A DNA stretch of 64,000 nt from Salipiger bermudensis (GCF_019801965.1 NZ_JAHVIA010000001.1:310001-374000), one strand, 5' to 3'. Shown: positions 46,993 through 56,713, counted from the stretch's first letter. The notes: generated by a model from the letters alone, not told the origin. Translations and numbers: made by a program.

Positions 46993-47562
46993 TCACGCCT
47001 CGTGGTAGCTCACCTCGCCGCCGGGCTCCGCCGCGAGCGACAAGACCTGGAAGGCATACTCGCCCACCGAGCGGAACACGAACACTTGAGCCTCGGTGTC
47101 GCTTTGCAGCCAATAGCCCGCCGCCACCTGCGCCAGCCGCGAGCGCCGCACCATACCCGGGGTGAAGGCATCCGGTGACATGTCTGCGGGCGTCACCTTG
47201 GCGAGCACGTCGCGCAGATGCGGGCCGCTCAGGCGGAACTGGGCGCGGGCGTCGGAGACATCGGTGATGGCGATAAACCAGCCTTCAAACGTGCTGCCCA
47301 GCCGCTCGAGCATCTCCGGCACCTGCTCATAGGGCAGCAGCAGCAGAAGCTCGTCGCGCGCCATCCAGAGCAGCGCCCGGTCGCCCTCGCGGGTCGCGCC
47401 AAGCGGCTCGGGAAGCTCGAGGCCCAGCAGCGCGCCGAGCTTGGTGCGGTAATCGTCGGAGAGCTCGCAGCGTAGGGAGATCTGGCCCTGCGGCGGCAGC
47501 GCCTCGACCGAGATCAGCCCGTCGGAGCGGGCATCTGCCATCGGTGCCATCACATCAGACAT
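46993..47562 (-). CDS. soxG: Sarcosine oxidase gamma subunit
   Basis: 189 residues, normal for SoxG. Sequence is the folate-binding GcvT-like small subunit: RDELLLLLPYEQVPEMLERL, AITDVSDARAQFRLSGPHLRDVLAKVTPADM and a C-terminal VFVFRSVGEYAFQVL. It is part of the heterotetrameric enzyme that converts sarcosine to glycine with methylene-THF and H2O2. ATG 47562 has GGGAG and overlaps the end of soxA by 8 nt, consistent with coupling. Confidence 0.92.
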   Translation of the reverse strand: MSDVMAPMADARSDGLISVEALPPQGQISLRCELSDDYRTKLGALLGLELPEPLGATREGDRALLWMARDELLLLLPYEQVPEMLERLGSTFEGWFIAITDVSDARAQFRLSGPHLRDVLAKVTPADMSPDAFTPGMVRRSRLAQVAAGYWLQSDTEAQVFVFRSVGEYAFQVLSLAAEPGGEVSYHEA

Positions 47563-50500
47563 CCTGTTTCTCCCCTTTCGGATCAAAGAACACCGGGCTG
47601 ACGATCTTCGCCTCGACGGTGGTGAGTTCGTCGCGGGTCTCGTCCTGCGCCTCGGCGGTGAAGGAGATCACCTCGCCCATGCGGTCGGGGCCGTGAATGA
47701 CCAGCCCCATGGCGATGCCCTTGCCGAGCGTCGGCGAATAGTAGGTCGAGGTCACGCGGCCCTGGGTGTTGCGCTGGCCGTTGGCGTTCTTGCCCGGCGC
47801 GATGGCATAGGCGCCATCCGGCAGCACCGAGCCGTCGAGGGTCTCGAGCCCGACGAGCTGCCAGCGGTCTCCGCGCGCCATGTCGGGGCGCTGTTGCGCG
47901 CGCTTGCCGAGGAAGTCCTCCTTTTTCTTGGAGATCGCCCAGTGCAGGCCAAGATCCTGCGGGATCACCGTGCCGTCGCTCTCGTCGCCGATCATGATGA
48001 AGCCCTTCTCGGCCCGCATCACGTGCAGCGCCTCGGTACCGTAAGGCGTGATGTTCCACTCCGCCCCGGCGTCGAGCAGCTTGCCCCAGAAGGCGCGGCC
48101 GCGATTGGCCGGCACCGCGATCTCGTAGGAAAGTTCGCCCGAGAAGGAGATGCGGTAGACCCGCGCCGGCGTGTCGGCCAGCGTACCCTCGGCCCAGGTC
48201 ATGAACGGCAGCGCCTCCTTCGAGACATCCATGCCGCCGAGCTTTTCCAGAAGCTTGCGGGCATTGGGGCCGACCACGGCGATCTGGGCGTATTGCTCGG
48301 TGAGGTTGGCGGTGTAGACCTTCCAGTCCCACCACTCGCATTGCAGCCAGTCTTCCATGTGGGCATGGACGTGATCGGCGCCGCCAGAGGTGGTGTGGCA
48401 GAGCCAGCTGTCCTCGGAGAGCCGCACCACGACGCCGTCATCCATCAGGAAGCCGTTCTCGTTGCACATCAGCCCATAGCGGCATTTGCCCACCGGCAGG
48501 GTCGACATCATGTTGGTGTACATCATGTCGAGGAAGCGGCCGGCATCCGGGCCCTTGACGAGGATCTTGCCCAGCGTCGAGGCGTCGAGCAGGCCGAGGC
48601 TCTCGCGGGTGGCGGTGATCTCGCGGTTGACCGCGGCGCGGCGGCTCTCACCCGGACGCGGGTAGCAATAGGGCCGACGCCACTGGCCGACGATCTCCCA
48701 CGCCGCATTGCTGGCCTCGTGCCAGTCCTGCATCGGGGTGCGGCGCAGCGGCTGGAACACCGCATCACGCGCCTCGCCGGCGATGGCGCCGAAGCTGATC
48801 GGCGTGTAGGGCGGGCGGAAGGTGGTGGTTCCGGTCTGCGGGATCGGCGCACCCAGCGCATCGGACAGGATCGCCAGACCGTTGATGTTGCTGAGCTTGC
48901 CCTGATCGGTGGCCATGCCGAGCGTGGTGTAGCGCTTGGCGTGCTCGACGCTCTCGTAGCCCTCGCGCGCGGCGAGCTGGATGTCGGAGACCTTCACGTC
49001 GTTCTGGTAATCGAGGAAGGCCTTCATGCGCAGATCGGCGCGGGCGCCCTGCGGCATCAGCCAAACCGGCAGCAGCGGGGCCTCCTCGGTGGTCTCGGCA
49101 CGCGGCACCGGGCTTTCCTCGAAGCCACGGCCCAGCGCCTCGACGGCGGCCTTGCCGGCGCCATCGGCGCAGGCCAGCGCCTCCTGCAGTCCGAGATGAC
49201 CATTGGCGGAGCCCGCCGCGATGAGGAAAGGCTTGCCATCGGCGCCGGTGGGAGCGCGGGAGGGATCGGGGCGGAAGAAGGCGCCATCGGCGTCCCAGGT
49301 CAGCTTGCCGCCGCAATGGGACCAGAGATGCACCACCGGCGACCAGCCGCCGGACATCGCCACCGCGTCGCAGGCGATCTCCTCGAGCATCGAGCCGCCG
49401 CCGGCCTGGTCGCAGATCGCGACGCCTGTGACCCGCGCGCCGCCCAGCACCTTGGAGATGCCGCGCGCCGGCTCGACCCGGATGCCGAGATCGCGGGCCT
49501 CCTGCATCAGCGCGCCACCGCCCATCGGGCGGGCGTCGAGGATCGCCGGCACGTCGAGGCCGCTCTTCTTGAGCAGGATCGCGGTGCGGTAGGCATCGTC
49601 ATTGTTGGTCACCACCACGGTGCGGTCGCCGGGGGCGACGCCGTAATTGACCACGTAATCGCGCATGGCAGAGGCCAGCATCACGCCGGGCACATCATTG
49701 CCGGCGAAGCTGAGCGGGCGCTCGATGGCGCCGGTGGCGGTGACGACCTGCCGGGCGCGGATGCGCCACAGCCGATGCCGCGGGCCCGGCGCGCCGGGCT
49801 TGTGATCGGTGAGCCGCTCGTAGCCGAGCACATAGCCGTGATCGTAGACGCCTGCGCCCATGCAGCGCAGCCGCAGGCGGACATTGTCCATCGCCTCGAG
49901 CTCGGCCACGGTTTCGGCGACCCAGGCCTCGGGCTCGCGCCCGTCGATCCGCCCGCCATCGACCGGAGTGCGGCCGCCCCAATGGGCGGTTTCCTCGATC
50001 AGCAGCACCTGCGCCCCGGCGCGCGCGGCGTTGCGCGCCGCCTGCAGACCGGCGATGCCGCCGCCGACGACCAGCACCTCGGTATGGACATGGAAATGCT
50101 CGTAACGGTCGGCGTCGCGCACCTCCGGGTGCGGCGCCTTGCCGAGACCGGCGGAGCGCCGGATCACCGGCTCGTAGAGATGCTTCCAGAACGCCCGCGG
50201 CCAGAGGAAGGTCTTGTAGTAGAAGCCGGCCGGCAGGAAGCGGGCGAGCTTGGCGTTGATCTCGCCGACATCGAAGGCGAGGCTCGGCCAATGGTTCTGG
50301 CTCTCGGCCACCAGCCCGTCGAAGAGCTCGGTGGTGGTGGCGCGCTGGTCAGGCTCGAAGCGCGCGCCCTGGCCGAGGCCCACCAGCGCGTTGGGTTCCT
50401 CGGCGCCGGAGGCGACGATGCCGCGCGGGCGGTGATACTTGAAGCTCCGGCCCACCAGAAGCTGATCGCCGGCGAGCAGGGCCGAGGCCAGCGTGTCGCC

Positions 50501-50593
50501 CTGGAAGCCGGTGAAGCGGCGGCCGTTGAAGGTAAAGCCGATCTGTTTGCCGCGATCGGTGAAGCGGCCGCCCGTGGCGAGACGCGTGCTCAT
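47555..50593 (-). CDS. soxA: Sarcosine oxidase alpha subunit
   Basis: 1012 residues, typical of SoxA. The N-terminal 2Fe-2S-like segment (FTFNGRRFTGFQGDTLASALLA) is followed by an NAD/FAD Rossmann motif VLVVGGGIAGLQAARNAARAG (about 173), and later by the C-terminal GcvT-like folate domain (about 620-1012: DASTLGKILVKGPDAGRFLD, SFSGELSYEIAVP). It carries NAD+ and THF sites; electrons are shared with the SoxB FMN. ATG 50593 has GGGAG. It is the third gene of the sox cluster. Confidence 0.95.
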   Translation of the reverse strand: MSTRLATGGRFTDRGKQIGFTFNGRRFTGFQGDTLASALLAGDQLLVGRSFKYHRPRGIVASGAEEPNALVGLGQGARFEPDQRATTTELFDGLVAESQNHWPSLAFDVGEINAKLARFLPAGFYYKTFLWPRAFWKHLYEPVIRRSAGLGKAPHPEVRDADRYEHFHVHTEVLVVGGGIAGLQAARNAARAGAQVLLIEETAHWGGRTPVDGGRIDGREPEAWVAETVAELEAMDNVRLRLRCMGAGVYDHGYVLGYERLTDHKPGAPGPRHRLWRIRARQVVTATGAIERPLSFAGNDVPGVMLASAMRDYVVNYGVAPGDRTVVVTNNDDAYRTAILLKKSGLDVPAILDARPMGGGALMQEARDLGIRVEPARGISKVLGGARVTGVAICDQAGGGSMLEEIACDAVAMSGGWSPVVHLWSHCGGKLTWDADGAFFRPDPSRAPTGADGKPFLIAAGSANGHLGLQEALACADGAGKAAVEALGRGFEESPVPRAETTEEAPLLPVWLMPQGARADLRMKAFLDYQNDVKVSDIQLAAREGYESVEHAKRYTTLGMATDQGKLSNINGLAILSDALGAPIPQTGTTTFRPPYTPISFGAIAGEARDAVFQPLRRTPMQDWHEASNAAWEIVGQWRRPYCYPRPGESRRAAVNREITATRESLGLLDASTLGKILVKGPDAGRFLDMMYTNMMSTLPVGKCRYGLMCNENGFLMDDGVVVRLSEDSWLCHTTSGGADHVHAHMEDWLQCEWWDWKVYTANLTEQYAQIAVVGPNARKLLEKLGGMDVSKEALPFMTWAEGTLADTPARVYRISFSGELSYEIAVPANRGRAFWGKLLDAGAEWNITPYGTEALHVMRAEKGFIMIGDESDGTVIPQDLGLHWAISKKKEDFLGKRAQQRPDMARGDRWQLVGLETLDGSVLPDGAYAIAPGKNANGQRNTQGRVTSTYYSPTLGKGIAMGLVIHGPDRMGEVISFTAEAQDETRDELTTVEAKIVSPVFFDPKGEKQDV

Positions 50594-50693
50594 GCCCAAG
50601 CTCCCGAGAGGTTGCGAGCGGGGGCGGGGGCTGTCTGCCCCCTCGCGCGCCGGGGCGCGCTCCCCCCGAGGATATTTTCGGCCAGAAGAAGCA

Positions 50694-51017
50694 TCAGTGC
50701 GCCCCGGTCCAGCCGGGGTGGCGGGCGGTGATGCGGTCGACGATCTCCTGCGGCGGCGCGTGGGTCTGGGCGGCGTAGGTGCCGTAGACCTCCTGGGTGA
50801 CGCTGTCGCGCGCAGCGAGGAACCACTTGCCGCAGCCATAGGCGTGGCGCCAGCGTTCCAGCACCACGCCGCGCGGGTTGTCGCGGGTGAAGAGATAGGT
50901 CTCGAGCGCGGCGTCGGAGCTGCCGGGACCCTCCCGCTTCAGATGCGCCTCGCCGCCGGGCGCGAGCTCGATCTCGGCGGCATCGATGCCGCAGCAGGGG
51001 CAATGGAGGATCAGCAT
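50694..51017 (-). CDS. soxD: Sarcosine oxidase delta subunit
   Basis: 107 residues, normal SoxD. N-terminal zinc-binding pair in LHCPCCG (first) and a conserved WRHAYGCGKWFLAARDSVTQEVYGTY segment; the structural zinc uses Cys and His residues. It is the small subunit bridging alpha and beta. It ends about 100 bp before soxA, and soxB is displaced 950 bp upstream. Confidence 0.93.
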   Translation of the reverse strand: MLILHCPCCGIDAAEIELAPGGEAHLKREGPGSSDAALETYLFTRDNPRGVVLERWRHAYGCGKWFLAARDSVTQEVYGTYAAQTHAPPQEIVDRITARHPGWTGAH

Positions 51018-51071
51018 GGCAGGGTTCCTTGTGCGGCGACGCCGGACGACAGCGGCACCCTGGCCCCTGCC

Positions 51072-51296
51072 CTAGCGGTCGTCGAGATTTTCCAGCGCGT
51101 TGGCGGCGTTGTCGAGCACCGAGGCGCCGCCTTCGGTCGGCACCGGGACGCGGACCCCGATGCCCGTCGATCCGGTCGAACCGGGTGCGAGCAGCGTGTA
51201 GAGCAGGACGGCAAGCACCACCGCGAGCACGGTGGCGAAGAGCACGGGCGCGAGGCGGCGGCCCGGGGCGCGCCGCGGGGCGGGATGTTCGGACAT
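51072..51296 (-). CDS. Small single-pass membrane protein between soxB and soxD
   Basis: 74 residues. A basic N-terminus (PRRAPGRRL) leads into one hydrophobic helix (APVLFATVLAVVLAVLLYTLL), then a Gly/Thr/Pro-rich outside tail ending ANALENLDDR. The SD AGGAGC lies 6 nt before ATG 51296, supporting a real gene. No family recognised. Sarcosine operons do not normally include it; it may be unrelated to the oxidase. Confidence 0.6.
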   Translation of the reverse strand: MSEHPAPRRAPGRRLAPVLFATVLAVVLAVLLYTLLAPGSTGSTGIGVRVPVPTEGGASVLDNAANALENLDDR

Positions 51297-51520
51297 GCGG
51301 GCGCTCCTTTCGGCGGGCTGTCTGCCAGATCAACGCCCGGGCAGCAGGCGGCGTTCCGTCTCGCTGGCGCCGCATCTTCCGCCCATTCCCGCGGCAACTG
51401 CGCAAAAGGAAGGCAAACGCGCGGAATTCGCTGCTGGCACAGAGCGATCCGGGCCCCGATCACATTGTTTTCCCGGTGCACGCCTAGATTGGTCCTACGG
51501 CAACAAGAACGGGCAAACCC

Positions 51521-51937
51521 ATGAGCAGGCTGACCACTCTCACACTCACGAGCCATCGCGGCCGGGATTACCCGGTCGAGCTGTTTTCTCCCGACACCGC
51601 GTTCACCCAAACCGGCGCGGTCTATCTCTACCTGAAGCTTCCCGAGGGACGCTCGCGGCAGGTGCAGGTGTTCTATGTCGGCGAGACCGAGGCGCTGGAG
51701 GCGCAGCTTGCAGAAGACCGCCGTCCCGGCGGGGCGTGGGAGCGCGCCGAGGCGCTCGGCTTCGACGCCATCGGCGGGCTGGCACTGGCGCGCCCCGAGG
51801 ACCGGGCGATGATCGCCGCCGAGTTCATCCACAGCTGGCACCCGCCCTGCAATGACGGCCACGGTGCGCTGGCCGGGCTCGCGGGCCTCGCGGCGCCGGC
51901 GCCGTTCCGCATGAAGCGGGCGATGGTCGGCAAGTGA
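51521..51937 (+). CDS. GIY-YIG-superfamily-like protein (divergent)
   Basis: 138 residues. The pattern AVYLYLKL, then FYVGETEALEAQLAED and finally IAAEFIHSWHPPCND matches the GIY-YIG layout: Val-Tyr strand, YVG motif, catalytic Glu helix and terminal P-P-x-N. The catalytic Arg after the YVG helix is replaced by Gln (EAQLAED), so nuclease activity is doubtful. It is transcribed against the flanking sox genes, with its own short intergenic space. The family call is by pattern only. Confidence 0.55.
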   Translation: MSRLTTLTLTSHRGRDYPVELFSPDTAFTQTGAVYLYLKLPEGRSRQVQVFYVGETEALEAQLAEDRRPGGAWERAEALGFDAIGGLALARPEDRAMIAAEFIHSWHPPCNDGHGALAGLAGLAAPAPFRMKRAMVGK

Positions 51938-51966
51938 ACCGCCGCTGAGAGGATCGCGCGGGGCGG

Positions 51967-53211
51967 TCAATGCGCCACCCCCGCCGCCACGCTCTCGTCG
52001 ATGAAGCGTCCCTCGCGGAAGCGCTCGAGGCCGAAGGCCTCGGTCAGTGGCGAGTGTCCCTTGGCCATCAGCTCGGCAAAGCCCCAGCCCGAGCCCGGGA
52101 TCGCCTTGAACCCGCCGGTGCCCCAGCCGCAATTGATGAAACAGCCCTCGAGCGGCGTCTTCGACAGGATCGGCGAGCGGTCGCCGGTGACGTCGACGAT
52201 GCCGGCCCATTGCCGCAGCATCTTCAGCCGCGAGATCATCGGGAAGGTCTCGACCAGCGCCCGCACGGTCTCTTCGATATGCTGGAAACTGCCGCGCTGG
52301 GTGTAGTTGATGTAGCCGTCGGTGCCGCCGCCGATCACCATCTCGCCCTTGTCGGACTGGCTCATGTAGCCGTGCACCGTGTTGGCCATGACGACCACGT
52401 CCATGCAGGGCTTGATCGGCTCGCTGACCAGCGCCTGCAGCGCCACGCTCTCCAGCGGCAGCCGGAAGCCCGCCATCTCCGCCAGGACGCCGGAGTGCCC
52501 CGCCACCACGATGCCGAGCTTGTTGCAGGAGATCTCGCCCAGCGTGGTCCCGACCCCGGTGACCTTGCCGCCGGTCTGTTGCACGGAAGTGACCTCGCAG
52601 CCCTGCAGGATGTCCATGCCCATGTCGGAGCAGGCCCGGGCATAGCCCCAGGCCACCGCATCGTGGCGCGCGGTGCCGGCGCGGGCCTGCCAGAGCGCGC
52701 CCAGCACCGGGTAGCGGGGCCCGTCGATATTCATGATCGGGCACAGCCGTTTGACCTCGCGCGGCGAGATCATCTCGGTGTCGATGCCCTGCAGCCGGTT
52801 GGCATGCGCGGTGCGCTGGTAGCCGCGCAGCTCGTGCTCGGTCTGGGCCAGCATCATCACCCCGCGGGGCGAGAACATGACGTTGTAGTTGAGATCCTGG
52901 CTCAGCCCCTCGTAGAGCGAGCGCGCCTTCTCGTAGAGCGCGGCCGAGGGATCCTGCAGGTAGTTGGAGCGGATGATGGTGGTGTTGCGCCCGGTATTGC
53001 CGCCGCCCAGCCAGCCCTTCTCGAGGATGGCGATGTTGCGGATGCCGAAATTCTTGCCGAGGTAATAGGCCGTTGCCAGCCCGTGCCCGCCGGCGCCCAC
53101 GATGATGACGTCATAATGGGTCTTGGGTTTCGGCTTGCCCCAGGCCCGGCCCCAGCCGGTGTGGTAGCGGGCCGCCTCTCGGGCGATGGCGAATGCGGAA
53201 TAACGTTTCAT
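51967..53211 (-). CDS. soxB: Sarcosine oxidase beta subunit
   Basis: 414 residues, as expected for SoxB. The FAD-binding motif VIIVGAGGHGLATAYYLGKNFG is near residue 38, followed by KGWLGGGNTGRNTTIIRSNYL, the covalent-flavin region. GGGTDGYINYTQRGSFQHIE and the end GWGTGGFKAIPGSGWGFAELMAKG also match. It oxidises sarcosine with covalent FMN/FAD. ATG 53211 is chosen because MKRYSAFAIAREA is the family N-terminus. The rest of the complex is coded 1 kb downstream. Confidence 0.95.
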   Translation of the reverse strand: MKRYSAFAIAREAARYHTGWGRAWGKPKPKTHYDVIIVGAGGHGLATAYYLGKNFGIRNIAILEKGWLGGGNTGRNTTIIRSNYLQDPSAALYEKARSLYEGLSQDLNYNVMFSPRGVMMLAQTEHELRGYQRTAHANRLQGIDTEMISPREVKRLCPIMNIDGPRYPVLGALWQARAGTARHDAVAWGYARACSDMGMDILQGCEVTSVQQTGGKVTGVGTTLGEISCNKLGIVVAGHSGVLAEMAGFRLPLESVALQALVSEPIKPCMDVVVMANTVHGYMSQSDKGEMVIGGGTDGYINYTQRGSFQHIEETVRALVETFPMISRLKMLRQWAGIVDVTGDRSPILSKTPLEGCFINCGWGTGGFKAIPGSGWGFAELMAKGHSPLTEAFGLERFREGRFIDESVAAGVAH

Positions 53212-53393
53212 CAATCCTCGAATCCGGGGCGCGCGGAGGCCCTTCGGGGACAAGATCAGCACGGGATATGCCCCGAGGGCAACCGCATCCACGCCTTCGT
53301 GAGATCGCACCGGCAATGCGTCGCGCCCCTGGGGCCTTTTTTCCGGCGCCTGCTGCCTATACATGGGGAGCGGACACAGGGACGGAGACAGCA

Positions 53394-54632
53394 TTGACCC
53401 TCTTCTGGATCGTGGCGGGCGCGGTGGTGCTCGTGGTAGCAGCTCTGCTGGTACTGGCACTTCTGCGCGGCGAGCGCGCGACCGGGCCGGCCGAGGCCTA
53501 TGACCTGCAGGTCTATCGCGACCAGCTGCGCGAGATCGAGCGCGATGCCGCCCGCGGGACCATCGCCCCGGAGGAGGCCGAGCGCCTGAAGACCGAGGTG
53601 TCGCGCCGGATCCTCGCCGCCGATGCGCGGATGCAGGCGGGCCCCGCCCGGGCCACCCGGGGCCGCGGCCCGAGCCTGGTGATGGCGGCGCTGATCGTGC
53701 TCGCCCTGCTCGGCGGCAGCGCCCTGCTCTACCTGCGGCTCGGCGCGCCGGGCTACGGCGATCTCGGGCTGCAGGCCCGAATCTCGGCGGCGCAGGAGGC
53801 GCGGGCCAACCGCCCCTCGCAGGCCGAGGCCGAGGCGCAGCTCCCGGCGCAGCCGCCGGTCGAAGCGCCCGAGGATTACCTCGCGCTGGTCGAGCGTCTT
53901 CGCGAGGCGGTCACCGAACGCCCCGACGACATCCAGGGCCATGTGCTGCTTGCCCGCTCCGAGGCGGCACTCGGCAATTACGCTCAGGCCTACGCGGCCC
54001 AGCGTCGGCTGATTGAGCTCAAGGGGGAGAGCGCCAGCGCCAAGGATTACGCCGATCTCGCCGACATGCTGGTGCTGGCCGCCGGCGGCTACGTCTCCCC
54101 CGAGGCCGAGCGCGCGCTCGACGAGGTGATGCGCCGCGATCCCGAGAACGGCGTGGCGCGCTATTACGGCGGGCTGATGATGGCCCAGACCGGCCGCCCC
54201 GACACCGCCTTCCGGATCTGGGACAAGTTACTGCGCGAGGGCCCGGCCGACGCGCCCTGGGCCGAGCCGATCCGCGAGCAGATCGCCGATCTCGCCTATG
54301 CCGCCGGCGTCAATGATTACGAGCTGCCCGCGCCCCCCGGCGCCCCTGCCCTCGCCGGCCCCGGCGCCGCCGATGTCGAGGCTGCCTCCGAGCTCAGCGC
54401 CGAGGACCGCCAGCAGATGATCGAGGGCATGGTCGACCGGCTGGGCGCCCGCCTCGCCGAAGAAGGTGGCTCGCCGCAGGAATGGGGCCAGCTGCTGGGC
54501 GCGCTCGGTGTGCTCGGACGCGGCGCGGAAGCCGCCGAGATCTGGCAGGAGGCCCAGGCGGTGTTCGCCGGCCAGCCCGATGCCCTCGCCATCGTCCGCG
54601 CCGGGGCCGCCCGCGCCGGTGTCGCCGAATGA
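53394..54632 (+). CDS. ccmI: c-type cytochrome biogenesis protein CcmI
   Basis: 412 residues. Two N-terminal membrane helices ([22 protein letters not shown] and [20 protein letters not shown]) flank a cytoplasmic loop with [18 protein letters not shown] (leucine-zipper-like). The C-terminal periplasmic part has TPR repeats ([25 protein letters not shown] and the following ones). It chaperones apocytochrome c to the heme-ligation complex. No ATG fits: the start is taken as TTG 53394, with GGAGACAGC upstream. Element D follows 5 bp after its stop. Confidence 0.88.
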   Translation: MTLFWIVAGAVVLVVAALLVLALLRGERATGPAEAYDLQVYRDQLREIERDAARGTIAPEEAERLKTEVSRRILAADARMQAGPARATRGRGPSLVMAALIVLALLGGSALLYLRLGAPGYGDLGLQARISAAQEARANRPSQAEAEAQLPAQPPVEAPEDYLALVERLREAVTERPDDIQGHVLLARSEAALGNYAQAYAAQRRLIELKGESASAKDYADLADMLVLAAGGYVSPEAERALDEVMRRDPENGVARYYGGLMMAQTGRPDTAFRIWDKLLREGPADAPWAEPIREQIADLAYAAGVNDYELPAPPGAPALAGPGAADVEAASELSAEDRQQMIEGMVDRLGARLAEEGGSPQEWGQLLGALGVLGRGAEAAEIWQEAQAVFAGQPDALAIVRAGAARAGVAE

Positions 54633-54636
54633 CGCC

Positions 54637-54701
54637 CGCCCCTTCTCTGGTACAAAAATACCTCGGGGGAGTCGCCCCCGGGCGACGGGGGCAGCGCCCC
54701 C
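54637..54701 (+). repeat. Dispersed intergenic structured element, copy D
   Basis: CTTCTCTGGTACAAAAATACCTCGGGGGA, then hairpin GTCGCCC-CC-GGGCGAC (54671-54686) and hairpin GGGGGC-AGC-GCCCCC (54687-54701). Arm sequence differs from copies B and C but base pairing is preserved. It begins 5 bp after ccmI stops. Confidence 0.85.
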
Positions 54702-54783
54702 ACTGCGCGGCGTCACCGCGCATCGAAGCGCCGGGAGGTCTCGCCCTGCCCAGCCCCCACCGCTCCAACGAAGGCCTCTCGCG

Positions 54784-55260
54784 ATGATCCAAGAAGAGAT
54801 CGAAGACTTCGCCGCCGCCCTGCCCCGCGACCGCGCGCTCGCCGGGCTCGACCTCGGCACCAAGACCATCGGCGTAGCGCTCTCCGACCGGCTGCTGACC
54901 GTCGCCACCCCGGTCGAGACGGTCAAGCGCAAGAAGTTCACCCTCGACGCCGAGCGCCTGCTCGAGATCCTCGCCAAGCGCGAGATCGGCGGCGTGGTGC
55001 TCGGGCTGCCGCGCAACATGGACGGCTCCGAGGGTCCGCGCTGCCAGTCGACCCGCGCCTTCGCGCGCAATTTCTCGCGGCTCTGGGATGGCCCGATCAC
55101 CTTCTGGGACGAGCGCCTCTCGACGGTCGCGGCGGAGCGCGCCCTGCTCGAGGCCGACACCTCGCGCGCCAAGCGCGCCGAGCTGATCGACCATGTCGCC
55201 GCCTCCTACATCCTGCAGGGTGCGCTCGACCGGCTGCGCCACCTGAGGGCCAACGGATGA
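54784..55260 (+). CDS. ruvX: Putative pre-16S rRNA nuclease (Holliday-junction-resolvase-like, YqgF)
   Basis: 158 residues, typical YqgF/RuvX. RNase H-fold motifs: [15 protein letters not shown] (first Asp), [32 protein letters not shown] (Glu) and [16 protein letters not shown] (final Asp). It trims the 5' end of pre-16S rRNA. ATG 54784 (MIQEEIEDF) is family-like. The stop overlaps the next start (ATGA). Confidence 0.9.
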   Translation: MIQEEIEDFAAALPRDRALAGLDLGTKTIGVALSDRLLTVATPVETVKRKKFTLDAERLLEILAKREIGGVVLGLPRNMDGSEGPRCQSTRAFARNFSRLWDGPITFWDERLSTVAAERALLEADTSRAKRAELIDHVAASYILQGALDRLRHLRANG

Positions 55261-55484
55261 GCGACGACGTCTGGAAGCGCGACGAGATCGAGAGCCCCTG
55301 CATCAAGATCTGCGTCATTCACCCGGAAAGCCGGCTCTGCACCGGCTGTCTGCGCAGCATCGAAGAGATCACCGCCTGGTCGCGGATGAGTCCGGATGCG
55401 CGCCGCGCGGTGATGCAGGAGCTTCCCTCGCGCGCCCCGCGCATCGCCAAGCGTCGCGGCGGCCGCGAGGGGCGCCGCGGCTGA
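55257..55484 (+). CDS. DUF1289-family protein
   Basis: 75 residues. Cysteine pattern [30 protein letters not shown] is diagnostic of DUF1289, with four Cys that could bind zinc or iron-sulfur. A basic Arg/Gly-rich tail follows. Function unknown. It overlaps ruvX by 4 bp (ATGA), indicating translational coupling. Confidence 0.92.
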   Translation: MSDDVWKRDEIESPCIKICVIHPESRLCTGCLRSIEEITAWSRMSPDARRAVMQELPSRAPRIAKRRGGREGRRG

Positions 55485-55487
55485 GCC

Positions 55488-56540
55488 TCAGGAAAACTGC
55501 ACCGCGATGTCCGAGGGGTCGATGCCTGCGGCGCTCTGGACGAAGATCGAGTAGGTCTGGCCGCCGGCGCTCAGCGCCACCTCGGTCAGTTCCACACCGT
55601 AGAAGGCATCGAAGACCGGATCACCGATGGTCAGCTCGGCCTCCTCCGCATCCTCTTCCGGCACGTCGAACAGAATGAGATCCTCGCCGGGCGTGAAATC
55701 CAGCACCACCCCCGACAGGCTGCGCTCCGAGGTCATGTCACCGACGAAGAGGTCGTGGCCGGCGCCGCCATAGATCTCGATGCCCTCCGCAAGGATCAGG
55801 TCATCGCCCGCATCGCCGCTGACGAAGCTGCCCGGCCCCGCATCGATGGTGTCGTTGCCCTCGCCGCCCGAGGCATAGATCGTGCCGCCTGCGCCGGATC
55901 GGCTCGCGACGATCAGATCGTCGCCCTCGCCGCCCAGCGCGTCGATATAGGCATCGCTCTGCTCGAGGTCGATGGAGATGGTGTCATTGCCCTCGTCGCC
56001 GGAGACCAGCCCGGCGGTGTTGCCGACGATGATCAGGTCGTTGCCGGCGCCGCCATAGGCCTCCTCGTAGGGCAGTCGCTCGACGGTTTCGTCGGTCAGC
56101 ACGAGGATGTCGTCGCCATCTCCGCCCCAGAGCCGATCGCTGCCAGTGCCGGATTCGAGCACGTCGTCACCAGGACCGCCCTCGATACGGTCGTCCCGTA
56201 CGCCGCCGCGCAGCGTGTCATCGCCGTCCTGACCGTCAAGCGAATCGTCTCCCGCGTTGCCTGCGAGGAAATCACTGCCCGTGCCCCCGAAAAGCGTATC
56301 GTTGCCGTCATTGCCACGCAGCCAGTCGTCGCCGCCCAGCGCATCGATGATGTCATCGCCGAGCCCGCCTTCGACGGTGTCGGCGTTCTCCGTCAGCGCG
56401 GCATCGTCATCGCCGTCGCCGAGGGTTCCGACCGCGGGCTGCCCCAGCGGGTCATCGCTGTCATCGCCACCGCCATCACCGCCGCCGACAAGTGAAATCC
56501 CAAGCGCCCCAAGCGAGAGGAGCAAAATAACTTCAAACAT
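55488..56540 (-). CDS. RTX/hemolysin-type calcium-binding repeat protein
   Basis: 350 residues. After one N-terminal hydrophobic segment (VILLLSLGALGISLVGG) come about ten GGxGxDxxx-type nonapeptide repeats (GLGDDIIDALGGDDWLRGNDGNDTL and later units up to about residue 240), which form Ca2+-bound beta-rolls. The last 90 residues are a beta-rich end without a clear type I secretion signal. It is probably surface-associated. The membrane segment suggests anchoring rather than classical free secretion. Confidence 0.85.
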   Translation of the reverse strand: MFEVILLLSLGALGISLVGGGDGGGDDSDDPLGQPAVGTLGDGDDDAALTENADTVEGGLGDDIIDALGGDDWLRGNDGNDTLFGGTGSDFLAGNAGDDSLDGQDGDDTLRGGVRDDRIEGGPGDDVLESGTGSDRLWGGDGDDILVLTDETVERLPYEEAYGGAGNDLIIVGNTAGLVSGDEGNDTISIDLEQSDAYIDALGGEGDDLIVASRSGAGGTIYASGGEGNDTIDAGPGSFVSGDAGDDLILAEGIEIYGGAGHDLFVGDMTSERSLSGVVLDFTPGEDLILFDVPEEDAEEAELTIGDPVFDAFYGVELTEVALSAGGQTYSIFVQSAAGIDPSDIAVQFS

Positions 56541-56713
56541 AATCGTACCTTCAGTCCCGCCGCGCCCCGGCCGCCGACCGTCAGGATAGCGGCAGGCTTC
56601 AACGTTTTTCCAGATTTTTCAGAACGCTGTTTCAGCCTGCGGCACAATCGTCCGCAAATGGCCGGATCGCGCGAGCGCCGCGATGACGCGGCGTTGGCAC
56701 CTGGGAGCGAAGA

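Noticed and set aside
47693-50731. 1012-codon open frame opposite soxA
   Set aside because: A mirror frame caused by codon bias; soxA on the other strand has complete flavin and folate motifs.
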